DNA from: Hungatella_A sp034142505
Lineage (GTDB): Bacteria; Bacillota; Clostridia; Lachnospirales; Lachnospiraceae
Reading direction: 5' to 3'
Length of the DNA stretch: 64,000 nt
NCBI GenBank assembly: GCA_034142505.1
Contig: JAWZDV010000008.1
Location: 1-64,000 of the forward strand
Under the pieces are notes generated by a model. That model ran no database searches and had not been told where the DNA came from. It saw nothing but the letters and a program-made list of their open reading frames with translations. Numbering within the stretch: position 1 is the first letter of the stretch; each line of letters begins with the position of its first letter. The translations under genes and the position numbers were made by a program. Positions 1 to 7,978 of the stretch are shown here, in pieces.

Positions 1-48
1 ACAACGCCTATTTCATCCACCACCCGGAACGCATCGTGCATACGATGG

Positions 49-66
49 CGAAACCAGTACAGCCCC
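49..66 (-). ncRNA. ssrA: Possible 5' end of tmRNA (ssrA), interrupted or cut by the window edge
   Basis: Read on the minus strand from 66, the sequence is GGGGCTGTACTGGTTTCG, which fits the conserved tmRNA 5' end GGGGnnGTnnTGGTTTCG at every fixed base. It lies downstream of smpB on the same strand, a common ssrA position, and behind its own consensus promoter. The next bases are CC, not the near-invariant AC, and nothing tmRNA-like follows in the remaining 48 nt. Either the gene is interrupted near position 48 or this is a divergent tmRNA running off the window. The tag-coding part is not visible. Confidence 0.4.
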
Positions 67-104
67 CTACTGGGGTGTCTGAAACCACTCGTTCAGACAC
101 TCTT

Positions 105-133
105 ATACTATCACATTCATCATGACCAGTCAA
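105..133 (-). promoter_or_regulatory. Sigma-A promoter reading left toward the tmRNA-like 5' end
   Basis: On the minus strand TTGACT (133-128) is followed after 17 nt by TAGTAT (110-105). The predicted transcript would begin near 98 with a hairpin (GTGTCTGA paired to TCAGACAC) just before the GGGG start at 66. It sits directly after the stop of the gene at 156-614, so it is a separate transcription unit. Confidence 0.6.
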
Positions 134-155
134 TAGGAAAGCGATTACAAAAACC

Positions 156-614
156 TTACAGAAAATCTTTCAATTTCTGCACATTCTTCTCTTCAAACTT
201 CAACAGATTTTCCATCAGATTGCGGATCTCCCGCTCCACATGGTCCGACTCCTTTAAATGCTTCGTCGCATCCAGTATCCCCATATTGCTGCCGGTAATC
301 ATCATCTCGGCAATATGGGAAGCAGAATTGTCGGTCATGGTCTGGACGCTGATCATCAAATACGTACGGATTTTCTCAAACATCGTCAGGCCCTTCTCGT
401 CAAATCCGTGGTCATTCAACAGCCGCTTCGCCTCCTCATGGTAATGGCGGTATTCCTCCAGTTCCTTCTGCAGATGCTTTCGGAACTCCTCCTCCTTCGC
501 AATATCCAGCAACTGGTTGATAGTCGTCACTCCCATGGCAGAGTTTTGATAGATAAAATTCAAAAATACGGCATTTTCATTCTTTGTATCCATTGCACTT
601 CTATTTTCGCCCAT
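156..614 (-). CDS. Small helical protein of unknown function
   Basis: 152-residue protein that I do not recognise with certainty. It reads as almost entirely alpha-helical, with charged amphipathic segments, no signal peptide and no membrane segment. The middle (IRTYLMISVQTMTDNSAS, ALAKHL-like helices after it) suggests a ferritin-like or other four-helix bundle, but no iron-ligand set is obvious. The start at 614 is preferred over 647 because AAGGAG lies about 9 nt upstream of ATG-GGC. It follows smpB by about 55 bp on the same strand and may be read with it. Confidence 0.7.
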   Translation of the reverse strand: MGENRSAMDTKNENAVFLNFIYQNSAMGVTTINQLLDIAKEEEFRKHLQKELEEYRHYHEEAKRLLNDHGFDEKGLTMFEKIRTYLMISVQTMTDNSASHIAEMMITGSNMGILDATKHLKESDHVEREIRNLMENLLKFEEKNVQKLKDFL

Positions 615-668
615 AAAAAACATCTCCTTTTCGATTATTGTATCCAAAATGAGATGTCTTATACGGTC

Positions 669-1136
669 TTACCGGAATGTCTGCTTAAACTCCCGCTCCA
701 CTTCCCGTTTCTGATCCTTCTTGGCGATATCGTCCCGCTTGTCGTAGAGCTTCTTGCCCCGCGCCAGACCGATCTCCACCTTCACCAGACTTCCCTTAAA
801 ATACACGGAAAGCGGCACCAGCGTGTACCCCTTCTCCGCAATCTTGGCGGCAAGACGGCGGATCTCCTCCTTGTGCATCAGAAGCTTCCTCACCCGCAGC
901 GGGTCCTTATTGAAAATATTGCCCTTCTCATAAGGACTGATATTCATGCCGCAGATGTACATCTCCCCCTTGCTGTCAATGCGGACAAAGGATTCCTTGA
1001 TGCTGCATTTCCCCATACGGATGGATTTCACCTCCGTGCCAAACAACTCAATCCCCGTCTCGTACTTCTCATCAATAAAATACTCATGATATGCCTTCTT
1101 ATTGTTGGCGATTAACTTAATACTCTCTTTTCCCAT
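669..1136 (-). CDS. smpB: SsrA-binding protein SmpB
   Basis: SmpB binds tmRNA and is needed for trans-translation, which frees stalled ribosomes and tags the incomplete protein for breakdown. The 155 residues match the usual length. Visible family signatures are the N-terminal NKKAYHEYFI, GIELFGTEVKS, the PLRVRKLLMHK block and the basic C-terminal tail that enters the ribosomal A site. The start at 1136 (MGKESIK) fits an AAGGGGA ribosome binding site and lies 16 nt after the rnr stop; the longer frame to 1190 would overlap rnr. Translational coupling with rnr is likely, which fits the known cooperation of RNase R with SmpB-tmRNA. Confidence 0.97.
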   Translation of the reverse strand: MGKESIKLIANNKKAYHEYFIDEKYETGIELFGTEVKSIRMGKCSIKESFVRIDSKGEMYICGMNISPYEKGNIFNKDPLRVRKLLMHKEEIRRLAAKIAEKGYTLVPLSVYFKGSLVKVEIGLARGKKLYDKRDDIAKKDQKREVEREFKQTFR

Positions 1137-1152
1137 AACTGAATTTCCCCTT

Positions 1153-3315
1153 TTAGTCCTCCTGCCCTGCCTTGGATTCCAACGCGTCAAAATCCTTAGC
1201 CAGGGTAAAGTCGATTGTTCTGGACAGCTTATCCGTCCCGGTCACCAAGACACGGACCTTCTGTCCTAACTTATAGGTGGTTCTTGACAGTTCCCCTGTC
1301 AGTTCCATCCGCTCCTCATCGAAGATATAGTAATCCCCGTGAAGCTCATTCACATGAATCAGTCCCTCCACCGTGTTGGGAAGCTCCACATACAGCCCCC
1401 AGTTGGTCACACCGGAGATCACGCCGTCAAACTCTTCCCCGATCCGTTTGGACATATATTCACATTTCTTTAATTTATCCGTCTCCCGCTCCGCCTCATC
1501 GGCCCGGCGCTCCATGGCGGAACACTGGACGGCAACTCCCGGCAGAATCCGGTCATAGTGGGCAATCCGTTTTTCCCCGAGTCCGCCCCGCAGATTCTCC
1601 TTGATAATCCGGTGAATCTGGAGATCGGGATACCGCCTGATGGGCGACGTAAAATGGGTGTAATACTTGGCTGCCAGCCCAAAATGCCCGGTACAGGCGG
1701 TGGTATATTTTGCCTGTCGCATGGAACGCAGCGTCAAACGGCTGATCAGTGCCTCCTCCGGCGTCCCCTCAATCTTATCCAGCAGCTTTTGCAGTTCCTT
1801 GGGATGAATCTCCCCCTGCTGGGTCCGGATTGCATACCCAAAGTTGTTGATGAAGGTTCCCAGCCGCTTCATTTTCTCCGGGTCCGGGTTGTCGTGGGTC
1901 CGGTAGACAAATGGAATCTCCTGCCAGAAAAAGTCCTCCGCCACCGTCTCATTGGCCATCAGCATAAAGTCCTCAATGATTCTGGTAGCCGCATTCCGCT
2001 CATATGGCTTGATGTCCACAGGCTTTCCCCTCTCATCCAGGATGATCTTGCTCTCCGGGAAATCAAAGTCGATGGAGCCCCGCTTCTTTCGCTGTGCCCG
2101 CAGAATATCCGCCAGTTCCTTCATCAGATCAAACATCCCGACAAAATCCCGGTACTCCGCCATCACCCCTTCGTCCCGGTCGGAGACAACGGCATTGACC
2201 GCCGTGTAGGTCATTCTCCGGTCTACGTTGATCACCGTCTCCGCGATCTGATGCCCCAGCAAATGCCCCTGCCCGTCAATCTCCATGATACAGCTGAGCG
2301 CCAGCCGGTCCACGCCCTCGTTTAAGGAACAGATACCGTTGGACAGCTTGTGTGGCAGCATGGGAATCACCCGGTCCACCAGATACACGCTGGTTCCCCG
2401 TTTCAACGCCTCCTCATCCAGCGGACTCTTCTCCGCCACATAGTTGGTCACATCCGCGATATGAACGCCCAGCGTGTACACACCGTCCTTCTTCGCAATC
2501 GTGATGGCATCGTCCAGATCCTTGGCGTCCTCGCCGTCGATGGTAACGGTCTGGAGATTTCGCAGATCCAGCCGCCCCGCCATCTCCTTCCCGTCCACCT
2601 CATCCGGTATCCGGTCTAAGGATTTTTCTACCTCCGCCGGGAATTCCTCCGGCAGCCCGTAGGCCTTGATAATCGAGATAATATCCGTTCCGGGATCATT
2701 GACATGGCCGATGATCTCCGTGACAATGCCCTCCGGCTTCTTATTCTCGCCGCCGAAGTCCGTCACCTTCACCACCACCTTATGCCCGGTCACCGCCCCC
2801 ATATCCTTGCCCTGGGGGATGAAAATGTCCTTTCCGATCTTCTGGTTGTCCGGTATCACAAATCCAAAACTCTTATTCTTCTGATAGTAACCGATCACCC
2901 GCTCATTGGCATGCTCCAGCACCCGGATCACGCTGCCTTCCGCCCGTTTTCCGCGGCTTTCAGTCTCAATCACGATCTGCACCTTGTCACCATGGAGCGC
3001 GCCGCCTGTCTTCTCCGCCGGGATGAACACGTCCTGCTCCATCCCTTCCACCGTCACGAACCCAAATCCCTTCGGGTGTCCAAAGAAACTTCCAATCAGG
3101 GAAAATGTCTCCGGCTTCCCGTATTTCCCTTTCTTGGAGATTCCCACCTTTCCCTCCGAAACCAGCGCATCCATCACTTCCTTTAAATCATCCCGCTGCT
3201 GCTTCGGGATATTCAAAAGCATGGCCAGTTCCTTTAGCTTCATGGGGACATAGGTCTTATCACTGATGACAGCCATCAATGTCTCTTTTCTCTCTCTCAA
3301 TAATTCTTCGGTCAT
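1153..3315 (-). CDS. rnr: Ribonuclease R
   Basis: Processive 3'-5' exoribonuclease that degrades structured RNA, including mRNA from stalled ribosomes. The 720 residues show an N-terminal winged-helix region (about 10-70), two cold-shock domains (about 75-200), the RNB catalytic domain with the acidic metal-binding cluster IDGEDAKDLDDA near residues 259-270, and a C-terminal S1 domain (about 625-705). AGGAG lies ahead of the ATG at 3315. It sits between secG and smpB in the usual clostridial order. A terminator after secG suggests part of its transcription may come from read-through or a local promoter. Confidence 0.96.
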   Translation of the reverse strand: MTEELLRERKETLMAVISDKTYVPMKLKELAMLLNIPKQQRDDLKEVMDALVSEGKVGISKKGKYGKPETFSLIGSFFGHPKGFGFVTVEGMEQDVFIPAEKTGGALHGDKVQIVIETESRGKRAEGSVIRVLEHANERVIGYYQKNKSFGFVIPDNQKIGKDIFIPQGKDMGAVTGHKVVVKVTDFGGENKKPEGIVTEIIGHVNDPGTDIISIIKAYGLPEEFPAEVEKSLDRIPDEVDGKEMAGRLDLRNLQTVTIDGEDAKDLDDAITIAKKDGVYTLGVHIADVTNYVAEKSPLDEEALKRGTSVYLVDRVIPMLPHKLSNGICSLNEGVDRLALSCIMEIDGQGHLLGHQIAETVINVDRRMTYTAVNAVVSDRDEGVMAEYRDFVGMFDLMKELADILRAQRKKRGSIDFDFPESKIILDERGKPVDIKPYERNAATRIIEDFMLMANETVAEDFFWQEIPFVYRTHDNPDPEKMKRLGTFINNFGYAIRTQQGEIHPKELQKLLDKIEGTPEEALISRLTLRSMRQAKYTTACTGHFGLAAKYYTHFTSPIRRYPDLQIHRIIKENLRGGLGEKRIAHYDRILPGVAVQCSAMERRADEAERETDKLKKCEYMSKRIGEEFDGVISGVTNWGLYVELPNTVEGLIHVNELHGDYYIFDEERMELTGELSRTTYKLGQKVRVLVTGTDKLSRTIDFTLAKDFDALESKAGQED

Positions 3316-3387
3316 TTTATTCTCCTGTCATATCTCCCATGGAGATTCTGTCCGCTAAGCACGAATTCATCTGACACAATAAGGTAA

Positions 3388-3419
3388 GAAAAAAACACTC
3401 TTGTTCCCAAGAGTGTTTG
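3388..3419 (-). terminator. Rho-independent terminator after secG
   Basis: On the minus strand AACACTCTT and AAGAGTGTT form a 9-bp stem around GGGAAC and are followed by a run of T. It lies 10 nt after the secG stop and may attenuate read-through into rnr. Confidence 0.85.
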
Positions 3420-3428
3420 CATCTCATC

Positions 3429-3659
3429 TTACCAGATTACATTCAATAACAATGCCAGAGCTAAAACCGCAAATGCAGCAAACTTTGTAAACTTCTCAAG
3501 GTTGCCTTCCATGGAACGGCCTTTGTTCTTGCCCCAGTAGGTATCTGCCATCCCGCTGACTGCACCGAGACCTGCCGACTTGCCTTCCTGAAGTAACACA
3601 ATCACTGTAAGGGCTACACATATAATAACAAACACTACTGCCAATATGATCTTAAGCAT
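3429..3659 (-). CDS. secG: Preprotein translocase subunit SecG
   Basis: Small membrane subunit of the SecYEG channel. The 76 residues have the family layout: a first membrane helix (about 3-23), the cytoplasmic loop with the LLQEGKSAGLGAVSG signature, and a second membrane helix at the C terminus (about 58-76). GGAGGTG lies about 9 nt before the ATG. It has its own promoter in the gap after eno (3728-3756) and a terminator right after the stop, so it can be expressed alone as well as within the eno-secG-rnr-smpB string. Confidence 0.95.
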   Translation of the reverse strand: MLKIILAVVFVIICVALTVIVLLQEGKSAGLGAVSGMADTYWGKNKGRSMEGNLEKFTKFAAFAVLALALLLNVIW

Positions 3660-3727
3660 GCTTTAAACACCTCCTGCTTTTCCTCATTCGCTTCGAGTGA
3701 GGACATTCCTCGAGTCAAACAAAGTGT

Positions 3728-3756
3728 ATTATAGCACACTTCTCTTCCAAATACAA
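3728..3756 (-). promoter_or_regulatory. Promoter of secG
   Basis: Minus strand TTGTAT (3756-3751), 17-nt spacer, TATAAT (3733-3728). It lies in the 109-bp gap between eno and secG, about 70 nt before the secG start. Confidence 0.65.
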
Positions 3757-3768
3757 CCACTTAGCCAC

Positions 3769-5043
3769 TTATTTCGCATATAGATTTTCCTCAATCCGAA
3801 GAAGCTGATTATACTTCGCCACTCGGTCGGAACGGCAGGGCGCGCCGGTTTTGATCTGTCCGCTGTTGACGGCCACGGCGATATCGGCAATAATGGAATC
3901 CTCCGTCTCCCCGGAGCGGTGGGAAATCACCGTGGTATAACCGGATTGTTTTGCCATCTCGATGGCGTCAAAGCTCTCCGACAGCGTTCCGATCTGGTTC
4001 ACCTTCACCAGAATGGAGTTGGCTGCTCCCAGCTCGATGCCCTTTTTCAGACGTTTCGTATTGGTGACAAAGAGGTCGTCGCCAACCAGCTGAACCCGGT
4101 GTCCCAGCTTCTTCGTCATCAGCTGCCACCCCTCCCAGTCCTCTTCCTGAAGGCCGTCCTCGATGGAAATGATGGGGAAGCCGTCCACCAGACGCAGATA
4201 GTAGTCCACCATCTCCTCAGCGGTACGCTCCACGGTAATACCGCTCATCTGGCTCTCCCCCGGAAAGACATACATGCCGGTCTCCTCGTTATACAGCTCG
4301 CTGGAGGCCGCGTCGATGGCGATTTTCACCTGGGTGCCTGCCTCGTAGCCGCTCAGCTTGATCGCGTCCACAATATAGGTCAGCACCTCCTCCGTATTCT
4401 TTAAGTTCGGGGCAAACCCTCCCTCGTCGCCGACCGAGGTAGCGTATCCCCCTGCTTTCAACACCTTCTTTAAGGTATGGTATATCTCCGCACACATCTG
4501 AAGTCCCTCGGAAAATGATTCCGCTCCCACAGGCATGATCATGAATTCCTGTAAATCCACCGTATTGTCCGCATGAACACCGCCGTTTAAAATGTTCATC
4601 ATAGGAACAGGAAGTTCGTGGGCGCCGATTCCGCCAAGATAACGGTATAACGGCATCTCCAAACCGTTAGCCGCCGCCCTTGCCACCGCCATGGACACGC
4701 CTAAGATGGCATTTGCCCCCATATTCTCCTTATTCTCCGTGCCGTCCGCTTCCCGAAGCAAACGGTCAATATGCCGCTGGTCCAAGGCGTTTTCAAACAT
4801 GATGGCTTCCGCCAGAATGGTATTGACATGTTCCACCGCTTTACGGACCCCGAGCCCGTGATACCGGCGGCCGCCGTCACGCAGCTCCACAGCCTCGAAT
4901 TTGCCCGTGGACGCGCCGGATGGAACGGCAGCCCGGCCTACGGCGCCGCCTTCCAATTGAACCTCAACCTCAACGGTAGGATTCCCCCGGGAATCCAGAA
5001 TTTCCCTGCCCTGCACTCCGATGATTTCTAATTTATTCAACAT
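3769..5043 (-). CDS. eno: Enolase
   Basis: Catalyses 2-phosphoglycerate to phosphoenolpyruvate in glycolysis, with Mg2+. The 424 residues match the family. Visible features are the N-terminal REILDSRGNPTVEVEV block, the SGASTGKFEAVELRD flexible loop, SVGDEGGFAPNL with the catalytic glutamate, the metal-binding acidic residues in SIEDGLQEEDWEGW and VGDDLFVTN, the lysine in ILVKVNQIGT and the SHRSGETED signature. A strong CCTCCT-complement ribosome binding site precedes the ATG at 5043. It is the first gene of the cluster that continues with secG. Confidence 0.98.
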   Translation of the reverse strand: MLNKLEIIGVQGREILDSRGNPTVEVEVQLEGGAVGRAAVPSGASTGKFEAVELRDGGRRYHGLGVRKAVEHVNTILAEAIMFENALDQRHIDRLLREADGTENKENMGANAILGVSMAVARAAANGLEMPLYRYLGGIGAHELPVPMMNILNGGVHADNTVDLQEFMIMPVGAESFSEGLQMCAEIYHTLKKVLKAGGYATSVGDEGGFAPNLKNTEEVLTYIVDAIKLSGYEAGTQVKIAIDAASSELYNEETGMYVFPGESQMSGITVERTAEEMVDYYLRLVDGFPIISIEDGLQEEDWEGWQLMTKKLGHRVQLVGDDLFVTNTKRLKKGIELGAANSILVKVNQIGTLSESFDAIEMAKQSGYTTVISHRSGETEDSIIADIAVAVNSGQIKTGAPCRSDRVAKYNQLLRIEENLYAK

Positions 5044-5088
5044 AAAATGGCCTCCTCATATTTAGTCTAATATAAGGATAGCCATTTT
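5044..5088 (-). promoter_or_regulatory. Inverted repeat enclosing the eno ribosome binding site
   Basis: AAAATGGC (5044-5051) and GCCATTTT (5081-5088) are an 8-bp perfect inverted repeat with the eno Shine-Dalgarno sequence and 29 nt between the arms. In the eno leader RNA this would form a stem whose 3' arm touches the ribosome binding site, so it could affect translation. No function is proven. Confidence 0.4.
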
Positions 5089-5117
5089 AGTAAATTGTAT
5101 GCAGATTTTATTTTTCG

Positions 5118-5840
5118 TTATTGAGCGGATGTTATCTCAGTTGCTGCCTCTGATGTCTCTGTGGATTCACTCTTGTCTGCTCCTGATCCGGCCGCTGTAT
5201 CTACCGCTGTCGTCTCTGTCTCCGATATCTCATCCGCCTCTGTATCCGCAGATTCCTCAATCTCCGCATTTGTCTCTGATTCCGCATTTGTCTCTGACTC
5301 TGCTTCCGATTCCGCCTCTGTCAAATCCTCCAGCGTTTTTTCCGTCATCGTCTGCAATTCAGCGCCAATGACGGTCACCGTCTCCTGGCCGTCTAAGCAG
5401 GCGTAGATGTCGTCGCCGGCTGCATTTCCGATCAGGACGGTCTGGGTATTGCCGTCCGCATCTTTGACGGTAATCCGGTTGGCTGGTTCTGCAAGGCCAT
5501 ATTCCTCCAGACCGCCGCCGCCCTTCAGCGTCCGTGTGATCTCAATTTTTTTCACATCCGCCGCCATGCTCTCCAGCGTGCTCTGGATGAGATTCACGCT
5601 GCGGTCCGGCGCATAGTACCAGGTTTCGCCGTCTTTTTCGAATTCCAGTGTGGAACCGCCGTTTTCATAGGAAAAATAGGTGACGTCTCCCAGGTCTGTC
5701 AAGTAAGCTCTGGCTGCTTCCTCTGCCGCCTGGGTCTTGGCGGCCGATTGTTCCTTGGAATAGCTGATTCCCATATATACTCCGCCCAGCACGCATACGA
5801 CAAGCAGGCCGGCGAGGATTGTTTTTCCCTGTTTTTTCAT
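5118..5840 (-). CDS. DUF4340-type membrane-anchored protein with acidic repeat tail
   Basis: 240 residues: an N-terminal membrane anchor (about 8-29), a DUF4340-like region (about 40-170, with WYYAPDRSVNLIQSTLESM and a KDADGNTQTVLIGNAAGDD segment), and a C-terminal tail from about 175 rich in Glu, Ser and Thr with SETNAE repeats. DUF4340 proteins follow GldG-type genes in many Firmicutes; the reaction is unknown. It is the last gene of the ABC operon, 22 nt after the GldG-like gene. It is short for the family, so the C-terminal half of the usual protein may be lost and replaced by the low-complexity tail. Confidence 0.8.
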   Translation of the reverse strand: MKKQGKTILAGLLVVCVLGGVYMGISYSKEQSAAKTQAAEEAARAYLTDLGDVTYFSYENGGSTLEFEKDGETWYYAPDRSVNLIQSTLESMAADVKKIEITRTLKGGGGLEEYGLAEPANRITVKDADGNTQTVLIGNAAGDDIYACLDGQETVTVIGAELQTMTEKTLEDLTEAESEAESETNAESETNAEIEESADTEADEISETETTAVDTAAGSGADKSESTETSEAATEITSAQ

Positions 5841-5862
5841 GTTTGTCTGTCTCTCCCGTCTT

Positions 5863-7245
5863 TTACAGTTTTCTTCGTTTCGTCCATACCAGCAGACCGG
5901 CTACAAGCACCACAACCGGGATCAGGAAGATAAAGACCATGCCATAAAGTCCCGCATTCTGGATCGTGTTGTAGGTTACTTCCAGGCTCTTTGCCGGGAT
6001 GGAAATGTTGGTCACGTCCTCAAAGTCCGCCGTCACCACATTCATGAACACATTTAAGTTGGACAAATTGGTAAACTGGGACGTAATCTGTTCTGAGATC
6101 AGGGACGGTGCGGTGATCACAGTCAGTACGGCGCTCCCGCTGTCCAGCATTTTCTCCGCTCTTGCGCCCAGAATCCAGGTGCCTTCCTCCTGGCTGTCCT
6201 CGGTCACAAGAACGCCCTCCCCGGAGGTGGTCATAAAGGTCTCAATCTCCACGTTTTCCGGAAGTTCCTCCGCCTGGCTCATGGCGGTTCCCTGCAAAAT
6301 CAGCGCCGCCGTCTGGGAATCCACTCCCGTCATAATCTGGCTGCTGTTATCCATAGTTGGGAAAATGGCGTAGGGATTGCGCTGGTAATTCTGGCTCATA
6401 TCCGCTGCATAGCCGTCCTCCAGCACAAGGCCGTAGTCTGCCATAATGCTCTTCACGTTTGGCCGGTCATGTTCCGACGGGCCCGCCAGAAGCACCATGT
6501 GGCCGCCCTGGTTCATGTACTCGCTGATCATGGTCTTCTCATCATCCGCGAAATCCGTGGCCGGCGCGTTGCAGATCACCAAATCGGCGTCCTCCGGGAT
6601 TCCTTCGTCGGTCAGCAGATTGACGCTTCCAAGAGTCAGGCCGCTCTTATCCAGCATTTCCCGCACACTTTCGGATAATGTCTCCTCGCCGTGGCCGGTC
6701 ATCTGATAGACCTTCTTCACCACCCCGCTGCTTGCCGAGGCGATAGCGCTGGTCAGCTGGCCTTCCCCGTCAAACTCCATCTCCCGGTACTGGCCGTAGT
6801 AATAATAACTCATCTGGTCAAACCGGATGATATCGCTAAACGGCACCGTCACATGTTTTCCCGTGGCTTCACAGGAGATAAAAAGACTCTGGTCCTGGGC
6901 CCCGTTGCCGGCCGTCCAGGACGGCTGCAGAATCGTGTCAATCTCTTCCACTGTAATATGATCCGACATCTGTTTGTACCGGCCAACCAGGGTATTGATT
7001 CTTTCATCCACCTGTTCCGGGTCGCTGACTACATAGATGGTGACATCCTGGTCCAGACCCGCCAGCACTTCCTTTGTGGTATCGCTGATTTCATATAAAT
7101 CTGTTCCACTGACGTCAATGGATTTGAAATGCTCCGGCATCTGACCGGCAATCATATTGATGATAATCACGGCGGCAATCACGATCACGGACAGGACCGC
7201 GCTGTAACCGCCATGTTTCACCTTTCTGGTCATCATAGGTTTCAT
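5863..7245 (-). CDS. GldG-family ABC transporter auxiliary protein
   Basis: 460-residue membrane protein with one N-terminal membrane helix (about 14-35), a large outer domain of the GldG / ABC_transp_aux type and a C-terminal membrane helix followed by WTKRRKL. The outer domain carries VYQMTGHGEETL and DLVICNAPATDF, typical of the family. In Bacteroidetes GldG works with GldA and GldF; in Firmicutes the substrate of this ABC system is unknown. The start at 7245 is chosen for GGAGGGA 7-8 nt upstream; the frame stays open to 7392 but that part overlaps the permease gene. Confidence 0.85.
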   Translation of the reverse strand: MKPMMTRKVKHGGYSAVLSVIVIAAVIIINMIAGQMPEHFKSIDVSGTDLYEISDTTKEVLAGLDQDVTIYVVSDPEQVDERINTLVGRYKQMSDHITVEEIDTILQPSWTAGNGAQDQSLFISCEATGKHVTVPFSDIIRFDQMSYYYYGQYREMEFDGEGQLTSAIASASSGVVKKVYQMTGHGEETLSESVREMLDKSGLTLGSVNLLTDEGIPEDADLVICNAPATDFADDEKTMISEYMNQGGHMVLLAGPSEHDRPNVKSIMADYGLVLEDGYAADMSQNYQRNPYAIFPTMDNSSQIMTGVDSQTAALILQGTAMSQAEELPENVEIETFMTTSGEGVLVTEDSQEEGTWILGARAEKMLDSGSAVLTVITAPSLISEQITSQFTNLSNLNVFMNVVTADFEDVTNISIPAKSLEVTYNTIQNAGLYGMVFIFLIPVVVLVAGLLVWTKRRKL

Positions 7246-7273
7246 ATGTTTGTTCCCTCCTGATTTTTCTGGA

Positions 7274-7978
7274 TTAGCTCCATCTTCTCTTCTCAATCGA
7301 CTGTCTGGTAAAGAATAAAAACAGACCCGCCAGACTGAGATATAATATGATTCCGCTGACATCCAGAATATGGCTGCTGATGACATGATCAAACATGGTC
7401 ATAATGTCTAAACTTTCCAGCACGGTTCCGATTCCAGACGGCATCATGTTGGTCAGACTGGGCCACAGGATCATCAGGATCATAGCCCCGAAGGTTCCCA
7501 CCGCCGCAATCACCTGGCTCTCCGTCAGAGACGAGATAAACATACCGATGGCAATGAAAACGCAGCCGGCCAGGAAAAACATGAGGAGGGCCGTGTAATC
7601 CGCCAACAGAAAGCCATTGCCGGCTATCTTGATGATCAGGGGGCAGACGGTGCAGAGAACCACCGGCACCGCCAGCACAGTCACCATGGATAAATATTTC
7701 CCAAGCACAATCTCCCAAACGCCCACCGGAGCAGTCAAAAGCATCTGGTCCGTGTGGGAGCGTCGCTCATCCGCAAAGCTTCTCATAGTCAACACCGGCA
7801 CGCCGAAGGCCATGATGGTGAGCAGGGCGGAAAGCGTGAAGGAGAAATAGGGATATCCTGCGCTTAAATTGTATGCAAAAAAGTAAATACCGGTAAACAG
7901 TACCATAAAGGCAATAAATACATACCCTGTCATGGAATCAAAATAAGATTTTACTTCCCGTTTATAAATCGCTGTCAT
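7274..7978 (-). CDS. ABC-2 type permease (GldF-like)
   Basis: 235 residues with about six membrane helices, starting MTAIYKREVKSYFDSMTGYVF, which is typical of GldF/NosY-like ABC-2 permeases. The SFADERRSHTDQMLLTAPV loop after the second helix matches the family's cytoplasmic coupling region. It forms the membrane part of the transporter with the ATPase encoded just upstream. The start at 7978 has AGGAGGAC before it and overlaps the last 17 nt of the ATPase gene, so the two are translationally coupled. Confidence 0.9.
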   Translation of the reverse strand: MTAIYKREVKSYFDSMTGYVFIAFMVLFTGIYFFAYNLSAGYPYFSFTLSALLTIMAFGVPVLTMRSFADERRSHTDQMLLTAPVGVWEIVLGKYLSMVTVLAVPVVLCTVCPLIIKIAGNGFLLADYTALLMFFLAGCVFIAIGMFISSLTESQVIAAVGTFGAMILMILWPSLTNMMPSGIGTVLESLDIMTMFDHVISSHILDVSGIILYLSLAGLFLFFTRQSIEKRRWS

